Assembly: GCF_009674765.1 (NCBI RefSeq)
Contig: NZ_WKKF01000002.1
Span: 310,001 to 374,000 of the forward strand
Direction of reading: 5' to 3'
Length of the DNA: 64,000 nucleotides
DNA from: Metabacillus idriensis
GTDB lineage: Bacteria; Bacillota; Bacilli; Bacillales; Bacillaceae
The position numbers and the translations under genes were made by a program. Of this stretch, positions 51,672 through 59,580 are shown piece after piece (position 1 is the first letter of the stretch; each line of letters starts with the position of its first letter). The notes beneath the pieces were generated by a model. The model made no database searches. It saw only the letters and a program-made list of their open reading frames with translations, and was not told the DNA's origin.

Positions 51672-53875
51672 TGCTTAAAGAGGAAATACTCAAACGTTTA
51701 GAGAGAGTCCGACTAACACGAGCAATGAAACTGGGGTATGACATTGAAGAGGAAATCGTGCGCAAAAATGACAAGCCTCTTTATGATAAAGGGATCAGCA
51801 TTATTTTACCTACCTATAAAGGTGAAGATGTCATTGTCAAATGCCTTGAATCATTGGCAGATCAAACGCTTGATCCTTCATTATTTGAAGTTATTGTCAT
51901 CATTAACGGGGAAAAAGACCGTTCAGAAGAACTTATCAATCAGCTGATTGCAGAGAGAAATCTTACGAATATAAACGTCGTTGTCCTGGAAGAAGCAGGT
52001 GCATCACTTGCGAGAAACAAAGGGATCTCAATTGCATCCCGTGAATATTGCACGTTCCTTGATGATGATGACTATTTTTCTAAAAACTATTTAGAAGAAA
52101 TGTACAAGCTTGCAAAGCCTGATACAATGGTAATTTCACAAATCTTCAACGTTGAGCCGGACGGAAAAGTGGTTGCTTCAAACGTGATCAACAGACAAAT
52201 TATGAAATCTGTTGTCAGCAAACAGCATGCCTACTATAAACTGCATACCGTTCTAACAATTAACGGATGCAAATTAATTCCTACTTTGTATTTGCAAAAG
52301 TACCGTTTTGATGAAACGTTAAAAAGCGGAGAAGACATTGCCTTTTTTACAGAGCTTGTGGTTAAAAATGACTTGAAATATGAGCTTGCACCCCTTACAA
52401 AACAAGTTGTTTATTATCGTACACTGAGAGCTAATTCCGTTTCACGACAGGGAATGACTTTTGATTTTAATGTGAAGCAGCGTGTGCAGGTCATTGCGAA
52501 GTTGAATCAAATCCTTGCTGAGGAAGAGCTGTCAGCTACCAAGAGAGATTTCGTTGAACGGAAAATCAACGCTCAAAGCAGTTTTATTGTAAAATACTAT
52601 GAAGCACATCCTGAGGAGTACAGTGACATCATCAGAGAAATCTCTGATATGAAGCCGATCTATTTCCCTTATCACTTAATTAACAAGGGTCTTGTAGAAC
52701 GCCTGGTCATTTCTTACTGCTTTCCTCCTTATAACGATACGGCCGGAAATGTAATGGCTAAACGGATGAGAGCGTCAGGAAAGATTTCGGATGTTGTTTA
52801 CAATACAATGGATTCTGTCCGAAATAAAAACGTGTCATTGAACCAGATGGTGGATGATCTGATCAGCACCCGTCTGCCAATTAAATCTCCTCCAAGCTTT
52901 TCAAATTGGAATTCGATTAAGAAGTTTGTGGATATGGGCATGGATGAAATTGATGAACTTGTTGCCAAAAATGGCGTACATAAAGAAGTTTACAGCCGTG
53001 CGATGTGGGTTGCTTCTCACTTTCTAGCATATGAGTTCAAAATGAAGCATCCGGAAACCAAATGGATTGCCGAATTTTCCGATCCGCTTCTATACGATAT
53101 TGAAGCTAAAAAGAGACAAGTTGAAGTCACAGATGCATCCTACTTGAAGAAATTAGAAGAGAGCGTGAAGAAAGCGGGAGCACCAGGTTCAAGCGAAGAC
53201 AGCCTCTTTTTCTGGTGTGAATATTTGCCGTATGTTTTTGCAGATGAGTTAATTTTCACGAACATCAATCAGCTGAACTATATGGTTGATTCATTCCCAA
53301 TAGAAGAGATTAAGCCTATGATTAGGGAAAAAGCTGTAATTGAACCGCATCCAACGTTGCCTGAGCGCTATTATCATTTAAACGAATTTGACTATCCGCT
53401 CATTTCAGATGAACACGTCAATATTGCTTACTTCGGCAATTTTTACAGCAAACGCAATCTGAATGACATGTTTGATGGCTTGAAAGCTGCCGGCGCTGAT
53501 GTGCAGGACCGTGTGCTTATTCATGTTTTCACTTCAAAACCGGATGAGCTTGCAAGCCAGCTTGAAAACGATCCGCTTGAAGATAATATTATCGTGAATG
53601 ATTTCGTCGATTTCTATAATTTCCTTAACTTATGTACGAAATTCGATACGCTGATCGTAAACGATGCTGTTACGAAGGACAATAAAGATGTGAATCCGTA
53701 TTTGCCGTCTAAATTGAGTGACTATATTGGCAGCGGATCTGATATTTGGGCGATTTACGAGGAAGGCAGCATCCTTAGCCAAAGCGAGCATGCAACCTTC
53801 CTGTCTCCGCTTAACAATACGAAAGCTGCTGCTGAAGTTTACGAAAAAATGGTCCATAAAAAATTCAATAAATAA
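51671..53875 (+). CDS. Two-domain glycosyltransferase (GT2 plus GT-B-like)
   Basis: This 734-residue protein has a family 2 domain at about residues 35-260 with ISIILPTYKGEDVIVKCLES, NKGISIASREYCTFLDDDDY (the DDD/DxD metal site near residue 131) and KSGEDIAFFTELV, where the acidic base is expected. The C-terminal half (about 340-734) looks like a GT-B fold: VISYCFPPYNDTAGNVMAKR near its start, and NIAYFGNFYSKRN and YLPSKLSDYIGSGSDIWAI near its end. Two sugar transfers by one polypeptide are therefore possible. It overlaps the methyltransferase gene by one base and is translationally coupled. There are no transmembrane segments, so it should work on the cytoplasmic face of the membrane. The sugars are unknown. 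Confidence 0.83.
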   Translation: MLKEEILKRLERVRLTRAMKLGYDIEEEIVRKNDKPLYDKGISIILPTYKGEDVIVKCLESLADQTLDPSLFEVIVIINGEKDRSEELINQLIAERNLTNINVVVLEEAGASLARNKGISIASREYCTFLDDDDYFSKNYLEEMYKLAKPDTMVISQIFNVEPDGKVVASNVINRQIMKSVVSKQHAYYKLHTVLTINGCKLIPTLYLQKYRFDETLKSGEDIAFFTELVVKNDLKYELAPLTKQVVYYRTLRANSVSRQGMTFDFNVKQRVQVIAKLNQILAEEELSATKRDFVERKINAQSSFIVKYYEAHPEEYSDIIREISDMKPIYFPYHLINKGLVERLVISYCFPPYNDTAGNVMAKRMRASGKISDVVYNTMDSVRNKNVSLNQMVDDLISTRLPIKSPPSFSNWNSIKKFVDMGMDEIDELVAKNGVHKEVYSRAMWVASHFLAYEFKMKHPETKWIAEFSDPLLYDIEAKKRQVEVTDASYLKKLEESVKKAGAPGSSEDSLFFWCEYLPYVFADELIFTNINQLNYMVDSFPIEEIKPMIREKAVIEPHPTLPERYYHLNEFDYPLISDEHVNIAYFGNFYSKRNLNDMFDGLKAAGADVQDRVLIHVFTSKPDELASQLENDPLEDNIIVNDFVDFYNFLNLCTKFDTLIVNDAVTKDNKDVNPYLPSKLSDYIGSGSDIWAIYEEGSILSQSEHATFLSPLNNTKAAAEVYEKMVHKKFNK

Positions 53876-53881
53876 TCCCAA

Positions 53882-53925
53882 AAACAGAAAAGTATGAGCC
53901 CGTTTCATATTTTTCTGTTTTTTCT
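53882..53925 (+). terminator. Intrinsic terminator after the two-domain glycosyltransferase
   Basis: A stem built from AAACAGAAAAGTATGA and TTCATATTTTTCTGTTT, imperfect in the middle, is followed by a T-rich tract. Confidence 0.75.
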
Positions 53926-54129
53926 TTTGTTTTTCTGACTGAACTGGAAGCTGTAAACAGAATGAAAAGGGCACATCAAGAGAAAATAAAAGTATCATCT
54001 ATATCATTAAAAATTGGAATAATTGTCTTGTAACGGTTTTGTTACTTTTAAAAGGGCAGGAACTTTGGTTAAATGTGTGTAGGGATAAAGATTTAAAATC
54101 TTCTGTTATAGATGAGAGGAGCTGAACGG

Positions 54130-54492
54130 ATGAACAGCCACACAAGCACACAACAGGATATGATTCAGGTTAATAAAGAAGAGTACGATGCATTGGTTCA
54201 ACTATCGAACAGGCTTATTGAAGATAAAAAGGAAATGGAGGAAGAATTCAAAGAAATTCTGTCCGCTATTACCGATGATATAGAAATGAGAGAAAAAATT
54301 GGAGAAATCCTCGGCAAAAAGGAATTAGAATCCTTTAAGGCAATGGATATGAAACCAGAAGTGATTATTGAAACCATCAAACAGCAGGAAGCAACAATCA
54401 ATGACCTGCAAGCAAGATTATCAAAGCTTGAGAAATCAAAGCTCGGCAAGCTGCAGCTGAAATACTGGCAGCTTAGAAAGCGGAATAAATAA
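54130..54492 (+). CDS. Small coiled-coil protein with conserved C-terminal motif
   Basis: This 120-residue acidic, almost entirely helical protein has heptad-like stretches (residues 15-60 and 75-105) and no membrane segment. It ends in KSKLGKLQLKYWQLRKR, close to the tail of the methyltransferase at 50.7 kb (KSRFGRVQLKFWELKKK). I do not recognise the family. It probably docks to or scaffolds polymer-synthesis enzymes; this is inference from the shared tail and the neighbours. ATG 54130 has GAGAGGAG upstream. The next glycosyltransferase begins 27 bases downstream in the same unit. Confidence 0.72.
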   Translation: MNSHTSTQQDMIQVNKEEYDALVQLSNRLIEDKKEMEEEFKEILSAITDDIEMREKIGEILGKKELESFKAMDMKPEVIIETIKQQEATINDLQARLSKLEKSKLGKLQLKYWQLRKRNK

Positions 54493-54519
54493 GACTACAG
54501 GGACAGGGGGAGGAATGCA

Positions 54520-56148
54520 GTGTTAAAGATAGATCCAGCTGACGTATACAGCTATTTAGATAAATGGCCAGAAAAAACAAACTCAACTTATGCTGTCACG
54601 ACCCAGAAAACAGAGGGCCTTGCAATCAAGTCGGTTCAGCAGAAAAAAGAGGCGCCGCCAATTATCATTTATCAGGATAACAAAAAGATCTACAAAGATG
54701 TTTTAAAGCCTGATGCTACAATGACTGCAAAGCTTGATGGAAAAACTTCGGGAAGTCTTCAGCTGCAGCAGGTTATCGTCGGTTTTGACACCAATAACAA
54801 GCAAGTGTTCAGTGTCTACAATCCTTTAGGCAGCGAAATGATTGTGACGTTTCCGGAATCGGCTGTAAGCTACGCAGTTGGTTTAAGGATATCAGGTGAT
54901 GGAGAGGCCGTTTTATCGGAGTTTTCATTAAAGTCCTATAACCAGCCCCCATTGGTCAGTAAAAAAGAGCTTTTCTCTATCCGTTCGGATGTTGACTACC
55001 TGCTGATCACAAATGTTTATCCGGAAAAAAACAATTACTATCAGAACATGTTTATTCACCGGAGAGCCTTGTCTTATAAAGAAAGAGGAATCAAAGTAGC
55101 GATTTTCAGGCTGAATACGTCACCTAGCATCGGCTACTATGAATACGAGGGTATTCCCGTATACATGAGCGGTGATGAAGAGCTGACACGATTATTGGAC
55201 TACCGCTCTTATAAAAAAATCTTATTTCATTTCATCACTGAACGGATGTATGAAGCTGTCAATAAATCAAATGCGAGAACTACACCGAAGCTGATCTGGG
55301 TTCACGGTTATGAAACGACAAAGTGGTACCGCAGATGGTTTAACTTTTACAAAGATGCCAGCAGCCTTCGCTCTGCTCTTAATCAGGCGCCGGGCAATCA
55401 GCGCCAGCTTGATTTTATGCATAAATTATACAGTTCGAATGATAACACCATAAAGTTCATCTTCGTTTCGAAATGGTATAAGGAGAATGTGGCTGAAAAA
55501 GATGCAAATGCCATTGTGAAAAATTACAGCATTATTCACAATGTCATTGACGATCAGCTTTACCGCTATGAACCGAAGTCAGCTGAACAGAGGAAACGAA
55601 TTCTGACGATCCGCCCGTTTGCATCGAGAACATATGCAAATGATCTTATGGTAAAAGCGATATTAGCTCTGAAAGATCAGCCGTTTTTTGGTGAGCTTGA
55701 GTTTGATATTTTTGGACAAGGCCCCTTGTTCGACAAGGAAGTAGAGCCGGTTCGCGGTCTTTCAAATGTTCACCTGCACAACCATTTCTTGTCCCAGGAG
55801 CAGATTGCAAAGCAGCATAAAAGCCATGGGATTTTCCTCGGTCCTTCCAGAATGGATTCTCAAGGAGTTTCTCTTGGCGAGGCGATGTCGAGCGGATTGG
55901 TTCCAGTAACGACCAAGGTCTATGCGATCCCTGAATTCATTGATGAGACGTGCGGATTTTTAGCAGACAAGGAAGATTATTTGGGATTGGCTGAGGCAAT
56001 CGAAGATCTGTACTATAATCCGAAGGCTTTTCTTGAAAAGTCAGAAGAAGCTGCGCACCGCGTCAGATATCAGTGCGGCAAGGACAAAATGATCCGGGCA
56101 GAAGTAAAGGAAATAACAGAATCATCGAACGAAAAAGTTCTCCAATAG
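54520..56148 (+). CDS. Glycosyltransferase, GT-B / family 4-like
   Basis: This 542-residue protein has an N-terminal beta-rich domain (about residues 1-150) of unknown role and a GT-B pair. The GT-B part shows LLITNVYPEKNNYYQNMF, IWVHGYETTKWYRRW, NVIDDQLYRYEP, ILTIRPFASRTYANDLM and the donor-site SRMDSQGVSLGEAMSSGL. The donor motif has Asp where the first Glu of the family-4 EX7E motif is usual. The GTG start at 54520 has GGGGGAGG at good spacing; the ATG at 54515 is out of frame. It forms an operon with the coiled-coil protein and probably builds the wall polysaccharide. The acceptor and sugar are unknown. Confidence 0.85.
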   Translation: MLKIDPADVYSYLDKWPEKTNSTYAVTTQKTEGLAIKSVQQKKEAPPIIIYQDNKKIYKDVLKPDATMTAKLDGKTSGSLQLQQVIVGFDTNNKQVFSVYNPLGSEMIVTFPESAVSYAVGLRISGDGEAVLSEFSLKSYNQPPLVSKKELFSIRSDVDYLLITNVYPEKNNYYQNMFIHRRALSYKERGIKVAIFRLNTSPSIGYYEYEGIPVYMSGDEELTRLLDYRSYKKILFHFITERMYEAVNKSNARTTPKLIWVHGYETTKWYRRWFNFYKDASSLRSALNQAPGNQRQLDFMHKLYSSNDNTIKFIFVSKWYKENVAEKDANAIVKNYSIIHNVIDDQLYRYEPKSAEQRKRILTIRPFASRTYANDLMVKAILALKDQPFFGELEFDIFGQGPLFDKEVEPVRGLSNVHLHNHFLSQEQIAKQHKSHGIFLGPSRMDSQGVSLGEAMSSGLVPVTTKVYAIPEFIDETCGFLADKEDYLGLAEAIEDLYYNPKAFLEKSEEAAHRVRYQCGKDKMIRAEVKEITESSNEKVLQ

Positions 56149-56211
56149 CAGCAGGAACTTCATCATTGACATGATGTTTTCAAAACTGTAATGTGGTAAA
56201 AGGAGAATTTT

Positions 56212-56313
56212 ATGAACTATCAACTGGAGGAGAATTCACATGAAGATCGCAACACTTGGTCTTGGTTATATTGGACTGCCGACTTCTATTATGTTTGCAA
56301 AGCATGGCGTTGA
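56212..56313 (+). other. Possible 33-codon upstream reading frame overlapping wecC
   Basis: ATG 56212 has its own AAAGGAG six bases upstream. The frame reads through the wecC ribosome site and start (56240) in another phase, with a Trp-rich end, and stops at 56311-56313. Coding reality is uncertain; it could couple or dampen translation of wecC. Confidence 0.3.
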
Positions 56314-57499
56314 CGTGCTTGGCGTAGACGTTCAGCAGCATGTTGTAGATTCATTAAACCAAGGTAAAATTCATATTGAAGAGCCTGGCCTTCAAGAAGC
56401 ACTAGAAGAGGTTATGGCATCTGGCAAATTCAAAGCATCAACAAAGCCTGAAAAAGCAGATGTATTCATTATTGCTGTTCCAACTCCAAATAAAGATGAT
56501 CAATATAAATCTGTAGATTTAAAATACGTATTAAGCGCTACTGAAATGATGATTCCTTACCTTGAAAAAGGCAATACAGTCATCGTAGAATCAACAATCG
56601 CACCTCGTACAACAGACGACCATGTAAAACCTTTGCTTGAGAAGCATGGCTTTACAATCGGCGAAGATATTTTCTTAGTCCATTGCCCAGAGCGCGTACT
56701 GCCTGGACAAATTATGCATGAGCTTATCTACAACAACCGCATCATCGGCGGTGTGACAGAAGCATGTAAAGAAGCCGGAGCAAAAGTATACAGCACATTT
56801 GTTGAAGGCGAGCTGATTTTGACGGATGCGAAGACAGCTGAAATGTCAAAATTAATGGAAAACACGTTCAGAGACGTGAACATTTCCCTTGCAAACGAGC
56901 TTGTGAAAATCTGTACAGAGCTTGATATTAATGCACTTGATGTAATCGAGATGGCTAACAAGCATCCGCGTGTAAACCTTCATCACCCTGGACCGGGCGT
57001 TGGCGGACATTGCTTAGCGGTTGACCCGTATTTCATCGTTGCAGAAGCTCCTGAACAAGCGAAGTTGATTTACCAGGCACGCGACATCAACGTTTCTATG
57101 CCATCATTTGTTCTAGAAAACGTATCTAAAATGCTTGGCGGCTTAGACGATAAAAAAATCACGGTATTCGGTCTGACATATAAAGGGAACGTAGATGACA
57201 TTCGTGAAAGTCCAGCAATGGATATCTACCAGCAGCTGAAAATGGCTGGTGCCAACGAAGTGATCGCTTACGACCCGCATGTTCAAAAAGACTGGGTAGA
57301 AAAAGACATACAAACAGCTGTGAACAATTCTGATCTTGTTTTAGTTCTGACAGATCACAATGAATTTAAATCACTTGATGCAGCTGACTTCACAAGCATG
57401 AAAACAAAAAGAATTTTCGACACGAAAAACATTGTGAAGGATTGTCCGGAAGAGATCACTTACATCAACTTCGGTAACCTTTATAAATTTGTAAAGTAA
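56240..57499 (+). CDS. wecC: UDP-N-acetyl-D-mannosamine dehydrogenase
   Basis: This 419-residue nucleotide-sugar dehydrogenase has an N-terminal LGLGYIGLPTSIMFAKHG, VESTIAPRTTDDHVKPLLE, CPERVLPGQIMHELIYNNR and the catalytic Cys258 in GVGGHCLAVDPYFI. These last motifs separate UDP-ManNAc dehydrogenases (WecC type) from the UDP-glucose dehydrogenase at 47.2 kb (GGSCFPKD). It should oxidise UDP-ManNAc, made by MnaA at 61.1 kb, to UDP-ManNAcA. CTGGAGGAG precedes ATG 56240. UDP-GlcNAc dehydrogenase activity cannot be fully excluded. It is followed by a terminator. Confidence 0.88.
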   Translation: MKIATLGLGYIGLPTSIMFAKHGVDVLGVDVQQHVVDSLNQGKIHIEEPGLQEALEEVMASGKFKASTKPEKADVFIIAVPTPNKDDQYKSVDLKYVLSATEMMIPYLEKGNTVIVESTIAPRTTDDHVKPLLEKHGFTIGEDIFLVHCPERVLPGQIMHELIYNNRIIGGVTEACKEAGAKVYSTFVEGELILTDAKTAEMSKLMENTFRDVNISLANELVKICTELDINALDVIEMANKHPRVNLHHPGPGVGGHCLAVDPYFIVAEAPEQAKLIYQARDINVSMPSFVLENVSKMLGGLDDKKITVFGLTYKGNVDDIRESPAMDIYQQLKMAGANEVIAYDPHVQKDWVEKDIQTAVNNSDLVLVLTDHNEFKSLDAADFTSMKTKRIFDTKNIVKDCPEEITYINFGNLYKFVK

Positions 57500-57521
57500 C
57501 ACACATCTTAATGTGAAAATG

Positions 57522-57548
57522 GACCATATTCGTTTATGGTCTTTTTTT
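57522..57548 (+). terminator. Intrinsic terminator after wecC
   Basis: GACCATA pairs with TATGGTC, followed by seven T. Confidence 0.85.
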
Positions 57549-57702
57549 ATTCAGCTGTAAGGTTTTGAAGAGAGAATTTAAGGGGTAATGGAGACAGATA
57601 CTAGGCAGAAACCCTTTTTGCTGGCAGTAGTCTTTCGCTAGAAAAAGGCACTATGAGCTTGTGATTTCCTTTGTGCTGGAATAAGGAATCAAATACTACC
57701 TG

Positions 57703-57910
57703 TGATTCCTCTAGTTTTGTTTTTGGGCAGGAAAGAGGAATCAACCGTACGCTATGATTCCTCTATTTTGGTTTTTGCGCAGGAAAGAGGAATCAACCAG
57801 GCGCTATGATTCCGCCATTTTGATTTTTGCGCAGGAAAGAGGAATCAACCGGGCGCTATGATTCCACCATTTTGGTTCTTACGCAGGAAAGAGGAATCAA
57901 CCGCAACCAA
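57703..57910. repeat. Four tandem 52-bp hairpin repeats upstream of tagG
   Basis: Units start at 57703, 57755, 57807 and 57859, exactly 52 bases apart. Each has the right arm AGAGGAATCA; the first two also have its perfect complement TGATTCCTCT as left arm, giving a 10-bp stem, while units three and four carry changes in the left arm. A decayed partial unit precedes them (57662-57702). There are no unique spacers, so this is not a CRISPR array. Confidence 0.85.
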
Positions 57911-57997
57911 TGGTTACCACTTATATGCTTAAGCTATCCCCATACAGCACAAGCCTGTTTCAAATCATGTCAAAACGTTTACATTTCATTGTAAAAC
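57911..57997 (+). promoter_or_regulatory. Upstream region of tagG with a cre-like site
   Basis: At 57970-57983 the sequence TCAAAACGTTTACA matches the catabolite-response consensus TGWAANCGNTNWCA at all but one defined position, 15 bases before the -35 box. The rest of the stretch shows nothing recognisable. Confidence 0.4.
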
Positions 57998-58026
57998 TTG
58001 AAAGGTGATTTAACTAAGTATATTAT
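57998..58026 (+). promoter_or_regulatory. SigA-type promoter of tagGH
   Basis: TTGAAA and TATTAT are separated by 17 bases, 40 bases before tagG. Confidence 0.6.
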
Positions 58027-58065
58027 TATTAAGGTGCAACATTTTGTTAGTTAGGAGAACATCTT

Positions 58066-58845
58066 ATGCTATTAGATACATTAAAGGCCATAAAAAATAA
58101 CAAAGACTTGATCTATCACTTGACTGCTTCTGATTTTAAAGCAAACAACTCAAGAACATACTTTGGTTTTCTATGGTGGATCTTGGATCCGATTTTTTAT
58201 ATGGCCATTTTTTACTTGCTGGTCGTGGTTATCCTTGATAGAGGCGGAGAGAATTATGCAGTGATTATCTTTACTGGCTTAATTCCGCTGAAATTTGTAA
58301 CGGCTGCTCTTGTAGATGGAACGAACGCCATCTCATCCAAAGGGAATATCCTGCAGCAGGTTTATGTACCGAAAATTATTTTTATTATCGTTCGCTTACT
58401 TGTTAACTGCATTAAATTTATAATCAGCGCCGTTGTGCTTATTTTATTTTTGGCGATATACGGAATTGACTTTTCATGGAATATTCTCTATTTCCCGTTC
58501 ATCTTTTTGATCAATGCATTCTGCCTATTAGGCGTGATGATTTTCCTTGCCCATCTTGGCGTCTTTATCCGGGATGTGAAAAATATGATGCAATATATTT
58601 CAAGGGTCTTAATGTATCTATCACCTGTATTGTTTGAAATGAAACAAGTACCTGCTAGTTTAGTTCCATATCTCTATTTGAATCCTTTTACAACATTTTT
58701 GGAATCCTATAGAGACGTACTGATTTACGGCAGACCTCCTGAATTTTTACCGATGCTTATCTTGACCATTCTTTCACTTGCTATCTTGTATTTAGGAATA
58801 CGCCTGTTAAACAAAAATGAAAAAGAATATGCTAAGGTGATTTAA
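58066..58845 (+). CDS. tagG: Teichoic acid / polysaccharide ABC exporter, permease
   Basis: This 259-residue ABC-2 type permease has six hydrophobic segments. It opens with DLIYHLTASDFKANNSRTYF (the amphipathic interface helix) and FLWWILDPIFYM, and has a later GVFIRDVKNMMQYISRVLMY, all typical of TagG/Wzm exporters. With TagH it flips undecaprenyl-linked wall polymer to the outer face. AGGAG precedes ATG 58066. TagH begins on the base after its stop. Confidence 0.93.
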   Translation: MLLDTLKAIKNNKDLIYHLTASDFKANNSRTYFGFLWWILDPIFYMAIFYLLVVVILDRGGENYAVIIFTGLIPLKFVTAALVDGTNAISSKGNILQQVYVPKIIFIIVRLLVNCIKFIISAVVLILFLAIYGIDFSWNILYFPFIFLINAFCLLGVMIFLAHLGVFIRDVKNMMQYISRVLMYLSPVLFEMKQVPASLVPYLYLNPFTTFLESYRDVLIYGRPPEFLPMLILTILSLAILYLGIRLLNKNEKEYAKVI

Positions 58846-59580
58846 TTGAGTGAAAATATAATTGAAGTAAAAGATCTCTGGGTATCTTATCCGGAGCATA
58901 CAGAAAAACCATTAAAAAAACTATTGAATCTTCATAAAAAAGATGACCGCTTCTGGGCGCTTAAAGGCTTGAACTTCGAAGTGAAAAAAGGCGAGGTTCT
59001 TGGCGTTATCGGACGTAACGGCTCTGGAAAAAGCACGCTGTTAAAACTGCTCAGCGGACTGATTTCTCCTGATAAAGGCGAATTCAGCATCATGGATGAG
59101 GAACATCCGGTTCTTCTTTCATTAGGAGCGGGATTTCAGCCGGAGCTGCCCGGAATTGAGAATATCTATTTAAATGGCCTGCTGCTTGGTCATAATAAGA
59201 AAACGATTGATGAAAAAATCGACGATATTATTGAATTCTCCGAGCTGGGCGATTTTATTTATAAACCTGTGCGTACGTATTCTGCGGGAATGAAATCAAG
59301 ACTTGCATTTGCTACGGCTATTTCACTTGATCCTGAGATTCTTCTCATTGATGAAGTTCTGGGAGTAGGCGATACAGCTTTTCAGCAAAAATGCCGTGAA
59401 GCGATTATGGAGAAAATCAAACAAGAAAGAACGGTTATTCTTGTAACCCACTCATCGAATCTAGTAAGAGCGATCTGTGACCGTGTTGTATGGATTCACC
59501 TTGGCGAGCAAAAAGCAGTCGGCGAAACAGGCCCGATCGTCAAGGAATATGATGAGTTTATGAAACTGGCAAGAAAATGA
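58846..59580 (+). CDS. tagH: Teichoic acid / polysaccharide ABC exporter, ATPase
   Basis: This 244-residue ATPase has Walker A GRNGSGKST (residues 56-64), signature TYSAGMKSRLAF, Walker B ILLIDEVLGVGD and the switch His in VILVTHSSNL. It belongs to the wall-polymer and O-antigen export group. It lacks the long C-terminal extension of Bacillus subtilis 168 TagH (about 527 residues), so it is more like short TarH-type proteins. The TTG start at 58846 immediately follows the tagG stop, and its own stop overlaps the next gene by four bases (ATGA). The three genes form one unit. Confidence 0.94.
   Translation: MSENIIEVKDLWVSYPEHTEKPLKKLLNLHKKDDRFWALKGLNFEVKKGEVLGVIGRNGSGKSTLLKLLSGLISPDKGEFSIMDEEHPVLLSLGAGFQPELPGIENIYLNGLLLGHNKKTIDEKIDDIIEFSELGDFIYKPVRTYSAGMKSRLAFATAISLDPEILLIDEVLGVGDTAFQQKCREAIMEKIKQERTVILVTHSSNLVRAICDRVVWIHLGEQKAVGETGPIVKEYDEFMKLARK

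Noticed and set aside
51172-51774. 200-codon minus-strand frame across the methyltransferase/glycosyltransferase junction
   Set aside because: It overlaps two conserved genes and has no start signals or protein-family features.
54030-54075. SigB-type promoter before the coiled-coil gene
   Set aside because: GTTTTG and GGGCAG are only partial matches to the consensus; too weak to report as a feature.
57662-57910. CRISPR array
   Set aside because: The 52-bp units are contiguous and similar over their whole length, with no unique spacers, and there are no cas genes nearby.
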